Origin: an uncultured Pseudanabaenaceae cyanobacterium
GTDB taxonomy: Bacteria; Cyanobacteriota; Cyanobacteriia; PCC-9006; JAAUQQ01
DNA: 46,117 nucleotides
Direction of reading: 5' to 3'
Assembly (NCBI GenBank): GCA_938017515.1
Contig: CALIJJ010000267.1
Coordinates: forward strand, 1 to 46,117
The notes below the pieces were generated by a model. That model made no database searches and was not told the DNA's origin. It saw nothing but the letters and a program-made list of their open reading frames with translations. Below, piece after piece: positions 16,321 to 24,247 of the stretch (position 1 is its first letter; the number at the start of each line of letters is the position of its first letter). The position numbers were made by a program, and so were the translations under genes.

Positions 16321-17339
16321 CCATAATAGTCACGAAACCAAGCAACGAATTTTGGCACCCCCACTTCAATCGGTGTATTGGCTTTAAACCCAACATCCCG
16401 TTGGAGATCCGTTGTGTCTGCGAATGTTTCTTTCACATCCCCTGGCTGCATCGGAAAGAATTCTTTTTTGGCTTCCTTACCAATTGATAGCTCTAGAAGT
16501 TCGATAAACCGCATTAATGCAATCGGCTTATTATTGCCAATATTGTAAATTCGATAGGGAACATTACTTGTTCCAGGTGTCAATTTTTCGCTCGATTCTA
16601 GAGGTTTAGGTTGGTGAGACAAGGTCTTGATCACGCCATCAACGATATCTCCCACATAGGTGAAATCGCGTTTCATATCTCCATTATTGAAGACCTTAAT
16701 AGGTCGTCCTTCAAAAATAGCACTGGCAAATAGAAATGGGGCCATATCAGGGCGTCCCCAGGGTCCATACACCGTAAAAAACCTCAAGCCAGTAATCGGT
16801 AAGCCGTAGAGGTGGCTATAGGTATGGGCCATGAGCTCGTTTGACTTTTTTGTCGCTGCATAGAGGCTGACAGGGTGGTCTACATTCTGGTCTACGGTAA
16901 ATGGCATATCGCGATTTTTGCCATAGACAGAACTCGAAGAAGCAAAGACTAGATGCTCAATTTTTCCATGGCGACACCCCTCTAATATATTGAGAAATCC
17001 GACGATGTTGCTATCGACATAGACATGGGGATTTTCAATAGAATAGCGAACACCGGCTTGCGCTCCGAGATGGATAACTTTCTGAAAGTGATGGTCTCTA
17101 AATAAACGCTCAATGCTAGGACGATGACCCAGATCAATTTTCTGAAACAGAAATTTTGACGATTTTTTTAGGCGAGAGATGCGAGTTTCTTTGAGTGTTA
17201 CATCGTAGTATTCATTCAAATTATCTATGCCAACAACTTCTGCCCCCTGCAAAAGAAGTTGTTGGCATAGATGATAACCAATGAACCCTGCGGCTCCTGT
17301 TACCAAGATCTTCTCGCTCGCACCCATCATTTCGCCCAT
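16302..17339 (-). CDS. NAD-dependent sugar epimerase, UDP-glucuronate 4-epimerase-like
   Basis: This is an extended short-chain dehydrogenase/reductase of 345 residues. The NAD-binding motif GAAGFIGYHL is at ~14-23, followed by VVGIDNLNEYYDVTLKE, typical of UDP-glucuronate 4-epimerases. The catalytic set includes ASSSSVYG and YAATKKSNE (Tyr-xxx-Lys). GLRFFTVYGPWGRPDMA and the C-terminal QPGDVKETFADT also fit the subfamily. It would interconvert UDP-glucuronate and UDP-galacturonate for surface polysaccharide. The start is ambiguous: the ATG at 17339 has GGAG only two bases before it, and internal ATGs at 17330 and 17327 are alternatives. Confidence 0.9.
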   Translation of the reverse strand: MGEMMGASEKILVTGAAGFIGYHLCQQLLLQGAEVVGIDNLNEYYDVTLKETRISRLKKSSKFLFQKIDLGHRPSIERLFRDHHFQKVIHLGAQAGVRYSIENPHVYVDSNIVGFLNILEGCRHGKIEHLVFASSSSVYGKNRDMPFTVDQNVDHPVSLYAATKKSNELMAHTYSHLYGLPITGLRFFTVYGPWGRPDMAPFLFASAIFEGRPIKVFNNGDMKRDFTYVGDIVDGVIKTLSHQPKPLESSEKLTPGTSNVPYRIYNIGNNKPIALMRFIELLELSIGKEAKKEFFPMQPGDVKETFADTTDLQRDVGFKANTPIEVGVPKFVAWFRDYYGYSAAP

Positions 17340-17474
17340 GGCTCCAATTGCAGGAGGTTGATCTTAACAGGATATAAGAGCTAGGACCTGAGAGACGATA
17401 TTTCACCAAGAGAAATCTACGAGAGTAAGGAACATAAAAGCTTTAACAGTTTTGCTGCAGCCACAGCTCCTAGA

Positions 17475-17511
17475 AACCAATGAGACAAGTCTCGCATTCG
17501 TCTCATTGGTT
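17475..17511. repeat. 12-bp inverted repeat, probable terminator or regulator site
   Basis: AACCAATGAGAC (17475-17486) and GTCTCATTGGTT (17500-17511) are perfectly complementary around a 13-base spacer. The nested GAGACAAGTCTC (17482-17493) belongs to the GTCT/AGAC motif family of this region. It lies between the 3' end of the metalloprotease-like gene and the epimerase start, both on the minus strand. Confidence 0.7.
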
Positions 17512-17576
17512 CTCATACTAAGACTTGTTTTGACTTCGTTGAGTCTCTGATGAGACATATTTTTGACCCAAGTTGT

Positions 17577-18488
17577 TCAAAGATGCTCAGTGATTGTTGG
17601 GGTCGCTGAGCGGGTTGCCCTTTTGTAGCCATACCCCAGGCCCAGTAAGGCGAAGAACATGAGGCTGGAAGAGCTTTCCGGCGTTTCGGCGAGTTGTGGG
17701 TTCAGGGCGAGTTGCGGATTTAGGTTGACTTGAGCAATGTTGCTGGTCGTTGCAGCAGCGAGGATATCGGCTTCGGATAGCAGTGTGCGCTGTCCCCGTT
17801 CAAAAAAGGGGTACGTCGCAGCATTGGGTAAGTCGAGGTGTCCGCCATTGATAGGGGTTATGGGGATTGCGCTGCCGGCGAATGCGAGTCCGCTGGCCAC
17901 ATCGATATCGTCGTCATCTGTCTCAAGCTCAAAGGCTTCATAGTCATTGAGAATGCCAAAGGCATGACCGAGTTCGTGAATGGCAATGCTGAGCAAGTCA
18001 AAACGACCTTGAGCTTCCGCATTGGGCGAGCTCAACACGCGACCTGTGTTGAGCTCGCCTGCCCCTAAAGTATCGTCTGTGAATGTCTGAAACAGGCCGA
18101 ATTCCTCGTTGATTTCTGGGGTGTCATCAAGAAACCAACTGAATAATTGTGTATTGTTATTGAACAGAATTTCGCCTTCTAAAGTACGATTCTCAGTTTG
18201 CTCTAAGGGAAAAAATTCTGCCAGAGATGTATCAACAAGATTTTCCCAGCCAAACTCAATCGAGAGCTCTATGTCGTCTAAGATTGCGGCTTCCCAGTAA
18301 TCTGCTGCAGTATTAAAAATATCAATGAGATTACCCCCGCCACTGACTTCAGAGGGGGCATCACCACCAATAAAATTACGGGTGATTGTAGCGGCTCGAG
18401 CCGGGTTCGGGGTGATGACTAGAGATGCGATCGCACCCACCACGAGTGCCTGAAGCTTAAGATGCTGCTTGTAATATCCTGTCTGCAA
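17577..18488 (-). CDS. Secreted PEP-CTERM protein with zinc metalloprotease motif
   Basis: The product has about 303 residues. An N-terminal signal peptide (LQALVVGAIASLVITPNPARA) precedes a domain with the metzincin-like motif SIAIHELGHAFGI (HExxH, then Gly, with the third-ligand position filled by Asn or Asp in LNDYE). The C-terminus reads TPESSSSLMFFALLGLGYGYKRA, a variant PEP-CTERM tag (PES in place of PEP, then helix, then Lys/Arg). It should be exported, sorted by an exosortase, and act at the cell surface; the substrate is unknown. I chose the TTG at 18488, six bases after AAGGAGGAT; a TTG at 18506 would overlap that ribosome site. The third zinc ligand is not certain, so activity is not assured. 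Confidence 0.75.
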   Translation of the reverse strand: MQTGYYKQHLKLQALVVGAIASLVITPNPARAATITRNFIGGDAPSEVSGGGNLIDIFNTAADYWEAAILDDIELSIEFGWENLVDTSLAEFFPLEQTENRTLEGEILFNNNTQLFSWFLDDTPEINEEFGLFQTFTDDTLGAGELNTGRVLSSPNAEAQGRFDLLSIAIHELGHAFGILNDYEAFELETDDDDIDVASGLAFAGSAIPITPINGGHLDLPNAATYPFFERGQRTLLSEADILAAATTSNIAQVNLNPQLALNPQLAETPESSSSLMFFALLGLGYGYKRATRSATPTITEHL

Positions 18489-18743
18489 GACTAAATCCTC
18501 CTTCAATCCTGATTTTCAGGACAAATGCTGTGGAGGTAGATGTGGGTTTAGCTAAAACTGTTCTGACTCAATGGGTTCAGCCTGAGAGGTTTGTATGAAT
18601 CCGCAGAGGGGAAGACAGTGGGGGACTGCTATTTCAACATAGACACATTACGCAGAACAAGACTTACCTTAAAAGATATTTATACGAAATTTATACTGAA
18701 TAGACAGTGATATCACTTAGCCAAAGCAGTCATCAATTTTTTG

Positions 18744-18776
18744 CTGCCCGAAAGCTATTTCATAGCTTTCGGGCAG
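18744..18776. repeat. Perfect 15-bp hairpin with 3-base loop
   Basis: CTGCCCGAAAGCTAT (18744-18758) and ATAGCTTTCGGGCAG (18762-18776) pair without mismatch around TTC. Six Ts precede it on the plus strand rather than follow it, so it is not a standard intrinsic terminator for either strand. Confidence 0.9.
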
Positions 18777-18838
18777 ATTTCCATGTTTGGTTTGCTCAAA
18801 AATATCAATCTCACATAAGACTATGCAGAATCAATTTA

Positions 18839-18867
18839 AGTCTTGAAATGCGTCTTATTTGAGACTT
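18839..18867 (+). repeat. 29-bp repeat, copy 1
   Basis: It begins AGTCTTGAAATGC and ends GTCTTATTTGAGACTT, and matches copy 2 (19016-19044) at 27 of 29 positions. The ends AAGTCT and AGACTT are themselves an inverted repeat. The 14-bp core is at 18852-18865. Confidence 0.85.
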
Positions 18868-19015
18868 TTGAGTATCTCGGCTTTGGGGTGACGTTCGAGC
18901 TCAGGAGGTCGCGACATGCTGAGGCGAGTCTTGTTTTGATAGGTGCGTGTAGGTGTTCGTGGCTTATCTTGCCTTCACTGCACTAACTCATCCAAGTCTT
19001 TTCAGTCTCTCTTTG

Positions 19016-19044
19016 AGTCTTGAAATGCATCTTGTTTGAGACTT
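19016..19044 (+). repeat. 29-bp repeat, copy 2
   Basis: It begins AGTCTTGAAATGC and ends ATCTTGTTTGAGACTT, in the same orientation as copy 1 and 177 bases from it. The 14-bp core is at 19029-19042. It lies ten bases beyond the 3' end of the MmcB-like gene. Confidence 0.85.
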
Positions 19045-19053
19045 GTTGTGATG

Positions 19054-20118
19054 CTATTTTTTCCATCCTAAAATCTCGTCATATAGATTTTCGTAGATTA
19101 ATCCCACCGAGCGTCCTTCTGTTTTTCTGGGTCTTTTGGCCACTTCGACGGGGTAGCTGGGTTCCATTCCGCTTTTTTGAGGCAAGCTACCCAGGTCAGC
19201 TTCGAGGTTGATGAGTAGTAGTCCAACATGTCCAGGAGTCTCGCTGCGGATGGCTTCTTGCAGTGCGATATCTTGTTTTGGGACTGCAAAACAGAAGTAA
19301 TGGCAAAGGCTCAGGTAGTCGTCCCAATTTTGTTGCTGTTCAAACTCAGCTAGACAACTCTTCGTTACGACGGCAAAGATGTCTTTGGGCTGGGCTAAGC
19401 TCCAGCGAGTAATCACAACGGATTCCAGCGTCTGTTCAACTTGGGGAACTTTGAGATTGAAGTGGAATGAGTGATTGCGGGGAATAAAAGGAGCTTTTGT
19501 ACATTCACGTGTCCAAGTAAGCGCATAGCCCTCAAGAGAATGCTTCAGCGACTTGCTAACCTGCTCTCGACTCAGGGCTGCAGCCTGGGCTTGCTCTTGT
19601 TCTTGTTCCTTAGAACTACTGCGCCACTGACCAAGGTGAGCATAATCTCCTTCTGCTCCTTTGATTGGGCGGCCTCGATTGCTCAGTTGATGTCCCGGTC
19701 GATATTGACGTTCAACTTGGCGACATTCCAAAACCGTTGCTTTGCCCGCCAGCACTTTGTCGCGCATTGCTTCAAAGACGGGGCGAGGTGCCTGTCGTTC
19801 AATCTTTTCAAGACGGTCTAAAGCTTCTGGAGCAGCTTCAATCTCACTAATACGCTCAATATCCTCGCTTTCGATTTGACGAAGATAGTAAACGGCTGCT
19901 TTTAAGTAACGCCAAAACAAAGAGGGTTGCCGTCCGGACGCTTCAGCAATACCCTTAATCCATGCGGTAAAGGAACGCAGCCCTCGTTTGAGATAAAGCT
20001 TTTCTCGTCTTACAAGAAGGGCTAGCTGAGCTAACTCCTGCCATCGGTATCGATCTTGCTGGAGAAGCTCAACGATCCGGGATTCAATGGTCTGTAGTTC
20101 TGCTGTTTTAGACGGCAC
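19054..20118 (-). CDS. Uncharacterised protein with degenerate MmcB-like nuclease domain
   Basis: The 354-residue protein has a helical N-terminus (ELLQQDRYRWQELAQLALLV, then ASGRQPSLFWRYLKAAVYYL) that looks like a helix-turn-helix or tandem helical domain. A central linker is rich in Gln/Glu (KEQEQEQAQAAA). The C-terminal part resembles MmcB/PD-(D/E)XK repair nucleases: PKDIFAVVTKSCLAEFEQQQ, NWDDYLSLCHYFCFAVP and GLLLIN. In active relatives the strand ends E-x-K; here it is V-T-K, so the acidic residue is missing and catalysis is doubtful. A DNA-binding regulator or immunity-type role is possible. The GTG at 20118 is the first start; a 20-bp palindrome lies 16 bases upstream. Most of its neighbours are repeats of the GTCT/AGAC family. 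Confidence 0.6.
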   Translation of the reverse strand: MPSKTAELQTIESRIVELLQQDRYRWQELAQLALLVRREKLYLKRGLRSFTAWIKGIAEASGRQPSLFWRYLKAAVYYLRQIESEDIERISEIEAAPEALDRLEKIERQAPRPVFEAMRDKVLAGKATVLECRQVERQYRPGHQLSNRGRPIKGAEGDYAHLGQWRSSSKEQEQEQAQAAALSREQVSKSLKHSLEGYALTWTRECTKAPFIPRNHSFHFNLKVPQVEQTLESVVITRWSLAQPKDIFAVVTKSCLAEFEQQQNWDDYLSLCHYFCFAVPKQDIALQEAIRSETPGHVGLLLINLEADLGSLPQKSGMEPSYPVEVAKRPRKTEGRSVGLIYENLYDEILGWKK

Positions 20119-20133
20119 GGCGGAAACTGGAAT

Positions 20134-20153
20134 AAGTCTAGTTGACTAGACTT
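20134..20153. promoter_or_regulatory. 20-bp palindrome upstream of the MmcB-like gene, candidate operator
   Basis: AAGTCTAGT (20134-20142) and ACTAGACTT (20145-20153) are perfect mirror halves around TG. The half-site AAGTCT also caps the 29-bp repeats nearby. Its position, 16 bases before the GTG, suits a repressor or autoregulator site. Confidence 0.65.
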
Positions 20154-20306
20154 TTTGCTCTCTTTGACTGTAGCAGCCTGTCCCTAAGGCTGAACAGAGA
20201 TGCCTCCACAGCCCCTTTAAATCTTAACGACCCAGAAGAATGACCTTCTGCGTATATGGCAGTAGTTCATCCCATGAAGCTGCCTTATAGAAAGCTTTTT
20301 AGGTTT

Positions 20307-20450
20307 AGCTTAGTCCAGAACAGTTGTTTTTGGACTAAGCTTTAGTCGCTAGGAGTAGAGCTGCATTCAGCGCTCTGGGCCGTTGCCTAGGAGGCTGTTT
20401 CAGCCGTTTTAGAGAGGCCACCTTATCCTACAGCGACTAGCCTCTCTAAA
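20307..20450. repeat. Cluster of three overlapping inverted repeats
   Basis: Three perfect pairs are present: AGCTTAGTCCA (20307-20317) with TGGACTAAGCT (20331-20341); TAGTCGCT (20343-20350) with AGCGACTA (20432-20439); TTTAGAGAGGC (20408-20418) with GCCTCTCTAAA (20440-20450). The second and third pairs cross, so they cannot both form as simple stems. This fills most of the 355-base spacer after malic enzyme (3' end at 20474). The last pair may be that gene's terminator. Confidence 0.75.
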
Positions 20451-20473
20451 CACGATGAAGGGCTAGAGCGGCT

Positions 20474-21871
20474 CTAGTCAGAAATGTGTGCAATGCCCTC
20501 GGCGATCGCCACCCGCTTCACGGCTTCAGCAACGGCAGCGGCAACCCGAGCATCAAACACAGAGGGGACGATCTTTTGAGCGTTGAGTTCGGATGAATCA
20601 ACCAGGTTTGCAATGGCCTCTGCAGCCCCTAAGTACATCGACTGTGTGAATGTTTTAGCCCGACAATCTAATGCCCCACGAAAGACACCAGGAAAGGCCA
20701 AAACATTATTAATTTGATTGGGGTAATCACTTCGTCCTGTCGCGATCACAGCTGCTACATCGCGAATCTTTTCAGGCTGAATCTCAGGAATGGGATTAGC
20801 CATCGCAAACACAATGGCCTGTTGCGCCATGCTTTGAACCATCTCGGTCGTGACAATGCCCGGTGCGCTAACGCCTAAAAAGACATCGGCTCCTTGCAAA
20901 GCATCAGCTAAATCCCCTGCCTCATCAACGGCAAAGACCTGCTTCTCAGCGTTAAGGTCTTGACGCTGACTTGATAAAATCCCCTTAGAATCGCAAATTA
21001 CGAGTGTATTCGCTCCTGCAGCACGGAGTAATTTGGCGATCGCCATTCCCGCAGCGCCCGCGCCACTAATCACAATGCGAATCTGAGACAGATCCTTGTT
21101 TACCAGTTGCAAAGCATTTTTTAGGGCCGCCAATACAACAATCGCTGTTCCATGCTGGTCATCATGGAAGATGAGGATATCTGTCTCAGCCCGTAACCGT
21201 GCCTCAATTTCGAAACAACGAGGGGCTGCAATGTCCTCTAGGTTAACCCCGCCAAACACGGGTGCAATGCGTTTGACGGTTTCAACAATCTCATCGGTGT
21301 CCTGGGTGGATAAACAGATAGGAAAGGCATCAACACCGGCGAACTCTTTGAACAAAAGTGCTTTGCCTTCCATTACCGGCATTGATGCTTCTGCACCTAA
21401 ATTACCGAGCCCAAGCACTGCACTGCCATCGCTGACAATGGCGACAGTGTTCCCCTTAATTGTCAATTCATAACTACGGGCAGGGTCTGACGCGATCGCC
21501 CGACAAATCCTTCCTACACCGGGGGTGTAGGCCATGGCAAGGTCAGATGCCGTCTCTAGCGGCTGCTGCCCGCCCACGGAAATTTTACCGCCTTGATGCA
21601 TGCGGAAAGTTCGATCGTAGGCCTCCAATAATTCTACATCTGGAAGCGACTCAACTGCCTTTACAACTGATTGAGCATGCTCTTCGCTATATGCATCAAC
21701 AACTAACTCTCTGACCGACACCTGTAGCGTTTGCTCAATTAAATCAATGGTACTGAGACTACCGTCAACTTTCGCGATCGCCTCTACAACACTGGCAAGC
21801 ATCCCCGCCCGATTGGGGCCTTGAATGCGCAACTTAACACTAAAACTTGGATTGGGAGTGAGCTGGACCAT
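20474..21871 (-). CDS. NAD(P)-dependent malic enzyme with N-terminal ACT domain
   Basis: The 465-residue enzyme oxidatively decarboxylates malate to pyruvate. Residues ~8-85 form an ACT-type regulatory domain (KLRIQGPNRAGMLASVVEAIAKVDGSLS, in parts). The malic domain shows AYTPGVGRICRAI, SDGSAVLGLGNLGA, MPVMEGKALLFKEFAGVDAFPI, the metal-site stretch GVNLEDIAAPRCFEIE and FHDDQHGTAIV. The Rossmann motif is ISGAGAAGMAIAKLL. It is the short bacterial form. The ACT domain suggests control by a small ligand, perhaps an amino acid, but the ligand is unknown. The ATG at 21871 is followed by a typical start. Two GTCTTATTTGAGAC-type motifs lie upstream (21988-22206). Confidence 0.93.
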   Translation of the reverse strand: MVQLTPNPSFSVKLRIQGPNRAGMLASVVEAIAKVDGSLSTIDLIEQTLQVSVRELVVDAYSEEHAQSVVKAVESLPDVELLEAYDRTFRMHQGGKISVGGQQPLETASDLAMAYTPGVGRICRAIASDPARSYELTIKGNTVAIVSDGSAVLGLGNLGAEASMPVMEGKALLFKEFAGVDAFPICLSTQDTDEIVETVKRIAPVFGGVNLEDIAAPRCFEIEARLRAETDILIFHDDQHGTAIVVLAALKNALQLVNKDLSQIRIVISGAGAAGMAIAKLLRAAGANTLVICDSKGILSSQRQDLNAEKQVFAVDEAGDLADALQGADVFLGVSAPGIVTTEMVQSMAQQAIVFAMANPIPEIQPEKIRDVAAVIATGRSDYPNQINNVLAFPGVFRGALDCRAKTFTQSMYLGAAEAIANLVDSSELNAQKIVPSVFDARVAAAVAEAVKRVAIAEGIAHISD

Positions 21872-21988
21872 TTCGAAAACCTGAATACAAATGCCTTTGA
21901 TCAGCGGCCCCTAAACACTGGGACGCAGCGAAGACGCAGAAAACTGGGCAACACAATTATCCATCCCACAATCACCCGAAAAAGCATA

Positions 21989-22002
21989 GTCTCAAATAAG
22001 AC
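21989..22002 (-). repeat. 14-bp GTCTTATTTGAGAC motif upstream of malic enzyme
   Basis: On the minus strand it is identical to the core of the 29-bp repeat copy 1 (18852-18865). It lies 118 bases before the malic enzyme ATG. Confidence 0.8.
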
Positions 22003-22192
22003 CAAATAGTCCTTACCTGAGTCTTAACTCACGTCTCAAGTAAAACAAAAGAGACGATCGGAAAGAGCGCAAATCGCTACGCGTTCGCCTTGGATTCACC
22101 TGGCACCCTTCGCAGCAGCACCGCACCTCGCAATCATCTGTCTCTCAAGTCTTATAAAAGACTACAAACGAGACTCATATGAGTTCAGTTGA

Positions 22193-22206
22193 GTCTTGTT
22201 TGAGAT
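22193..22206 (+). repeat. 14-bp GTCTTGTTTGAGAT motif upstream of the SGNH gene
   Basis: It differs from the core of repeat copy 2 at one base at each end. The preceding GAGACTCATATGAGTTCAG adds an overlapping near-palindrome (GAGACTC, GAGTT). Confidence 0.75.
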
Positions 22207-22424
22207 AAAGGAAATGGGGTCTGATCCGGCTTGATTTGAGGGAGGCTTATCCGTCTTAAAGGGGGAACAATTAGCGCTATTATGTGGACCTCGTATACTC
22301 GGGGTCCGCTGTAAACGTTTCGTTTGGCGGATTTGATGCAAGTAGACCTTCGCCAAGGGTCTCTCGGTGTTGTGATGAAACACGGCACTCAGTCGCTCAG
22401 AGCAATATGGTCTGGAGAGAGCAA

Positions 22425-23804
22425 ATGTTTAAGACGCGCCGTAAATCCTACTTCTCGTCAAAGTCGTCCTATCGCCCATACGGTAAACGGCGACAGTCTC
22501 TGAATCGCTGGCAAATTCTGGCCCTTATCCCTTTGACATTGCTAGGGCTTGAGCTATTGCTGCGTCTTGGTGTTCGCCTTACGGGTCAAACCGAAGCCCT
22601 GGCACAACCCGGCGGAGAACAGGCAGAAGTTACTGATTATCGCTTGAAATATGTTGATCCCTCTGGAACGACATATGACAGCATTGCTCGTCAGGGAAGC
22701 TTGGTTGTCCGTCGCAGTCCTTTACTGGGCTATGAGCTATTACCTGCCCAGTCGGGCGATCGCTGGAGCATTAATCCACAGGGATTTAGAGGTCGTCCAG
22801 TCAGCCTTGATAAGCCTGCTAACGAAATGCGCATCGTCGTCTTGGGGGGGTCAGCAGCTTTCGGGCAACTTAGTTCCAGTGATAAAGCAGCCTTTCCCCA
22901 GGCCTTAGAAACAAAGCTCAAGTGGCGAGTGAACAAGCAACAAACAGAGCCCAGTAGCTTTCGTCCTCAACAGCTCCCCTACTATGCCGACGAACAGGCG
23001 ATCGCCCTCAGTAAGCCCAAACGTATTGAAGAAAAACAATATCGGGTCATTAATGCGGCGGTGCCAGGCTACATCTCCAGCAACGAATTATCTCGTTTCG
23101 TCCACGATGTCCTAGCCTATGAGCCCGACATGATTGTGGCGCTCAATGGTTATACCGATCTGCTCATTCCCAGCGATCGGACTGCCGCAGATATTCCCAA
23201 TCTTGATACTGCCCTGGAAGATTCCTGGGCGCATTTCTCACAAAGTATTCGCAGTCGAGTGAGCCAATTTTTCAACGGATTTTATATTGTAAAAGTGCCT
23301 AGCCGTTGGCTCATTCGTTCCCAAGAAAAACCCAGCCTTGAACTACCGCCAAACCTAAGCGGTAAGCTAGCTGAGATTCCGAAAGAGAAAGAACTCCAGC
23401 GCCGCGTGGAACGCTATGAGCGTAATCTAAGCGATCTAGCACGCTTAAGTGAAACGGCTCAAATACCACTGATCGTCGCACTCCAGCCAGAAATTGGCGA
23501 TCGCGCGACCCCCACAGAAGCAGAAGCCGCCATCCTTAAAAGGCTAGGTAAGCAGTATCCGAAACAGATCGACACTGCCTATGGTCAGCTCCGTCAAGCC
23601 GTTCAACGAGCGCAGCAGGCTCATCCGAATATCCTGTCTCTCAATCTTGAAGATCTCTACAGCAATACCAAAACAGACGTTTTTCAAGACCCGATTCATT
23701 TAACAGATGAAGCCAATCAAATCCTGGCAGAAAAATTATATGGGGCGATCGCTGCACGACTAGAAGTTGAAGCCGCTCCCTATCAGGGAGCCTTAGCTCA
23801 ATAA
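22425..23804 (+). CDS. Membrane-anchored SGNH/GDSL-like hydrolase
   Basis: The product has 459 residues from the ATG at 22425. It has a basic N-terminus (MFKTRRKSYF ... YGKRRQSLN), a membrane anchor (WQILALIPLTLLGLELLLRLGV) and an outside domain. SGNH blocks are visible: MRIVVLGGSAAFGQLSS (nucleophile Ser), VINAAVPGYISSNE (Gly block), MIVALNGYTDLL (Asn block) and DPIHLTDEANQILAEKLY (Asp-His pair). Such enzymes deacylate or acylate sugars or lipids of the envelope; the substrate cannot be read from the sequence. I prefer 22425 because GGAGAG precedes it by ~6 bases; frames open from 22284 look non-coding. Confidence 0.82.
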   Translation: MFKTRRKSYFSSKSSYRPYGKRRQSLNRWQILALIPLTLLGLELLLRLGVRLTGQTEALAQPGGEQAEVTDYRLKYVDPSGTTYDSIARQGSLVVRRSPLLGYELLPAQSGDRWSINPQGFRGRPVSLDKPANEMRIVVLGGSAAFGQLSSSDKAAFPQALETKLKWRVNKQQTEPSSFRPQQLPYYADEQAIALSKPKRIEEKQYRVINAAVPGYISSNELSRFVHDVLAYEPDMIVALNGYTDLLIPSDRTAADIPNLDTALEDSWAHFSQSIRSRVSQFFNGFYIVKVPSRWLIRSQEKPSLELPPNLSGKLAEIPKEKELQRRVERYERNLSDLARLSETAQIPLIVALQPEIGDRATPTEAEAAILKRLGKQYPKQIDTAYGQLRQAVQRAQQAHPNILSLNLEDLYSNTKTDVFQDPIHLTDEANQILAEKLYGAIAARLEVEAAPYQGALAQ

Positions 23805-23938
23805 TCGAGCTCTACAACCACGCTCTAACCCACCATCAGAATCCCCCCAAACAGGACGGAGAGATTTGCCGTATCAAAAGGCGAGGCAAATTCGCCGTAA
23901 AATGGCAAAGAAACGTTTTACTCTCTCGGATCATTGGT

Positions 23939-24247
23939 ATGACTAGAGCCATCGTCAAATTTTCATCAGAAGAGTGCGGCGTATGCCACAAAATGTCGTT
24001 CTATGACGAGAAAGTCTCCAAAGAACTCGGATTAGAATTTATCAACGTCAAAATGCAGGACCGAGCGGCCTATGGCAAATACCGCAAAATCCTGCTGAGT
24101 CAGTACCCCACCAAGGAAGGAATGGGCTGGCCGACTTACATTATTTGTGATGAGCCTGAGGGTGACTTCACCATCATTGGTGAGGTCAAAGGAGGTCATC
24201 AAAAAGGCGCATTTCGCACCAAATTGCAGGCCGTTCTCGATTCATGA
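23939..24247 (+). CDS. Thioredoxin-like protein
   Basis: The 102-residue protein has a thioredoxin fold with a redox pair CGVC ([11 protein letters not shown], residues ~10-19) and a cis-Pro motif GWPTYIICD. The strand-helix order matches thioredoxin family proteins of cyanobacteria. It would act on cytoplasmic thiols; the partner is unknown. Its last six bases overlap the 3' end of the convergent AGE epimerase gene. Confidence 0.88.
   Translation: MTRAIVKFSSEECGVCHKMSFYDEKVSKELGLEFINVKMQDRAAYGKYRKILLSQYPTKEGMGWPTYIICDEPEGDFTIIGEVKGGHQKGAFRTKLQAVLDS

Larger units (their letters stand above)
18489..19053. other. 565-base spacer rich in inverted repeats
   Basis: It contains a perfect 15-bp hairpin (18744-18776), two copies of a 29-bp repeat (18839-18867 and 19016-19044) and an isolated GAGTCTTGTTTTGA (18926-18939). 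I see no gene of convincing composition. It separates the start of the metalloprotease-like gene from the 3' end of the MmcB-like gene. Confidence 0.6.
21872..22424. other. 553-base spacer between divergent malic enzyme and SGNH genes
   Basis: It must contain the promoters of both flanking genes. It carries two copies of the 14-bp GTCTTRTTTGAGA core in opposite orientations (21989-22002 and 22193-22206) and further half-sites (GAGTCTT at 22019, GTCTC at 22033, GAGAC at 22051, AAGTCTTATAAAAGACT at 22148, GAGACTCATATGAGTT at 22170). No RNA gene was recognised. Confidence 0.6.

Noticed and set aside
17475..22206. CRISPR array in the repeat-rich region
   Set aside because: Repeats are irregularly spaced, in both orientations, and include whole genes between them; there are no cas genes.
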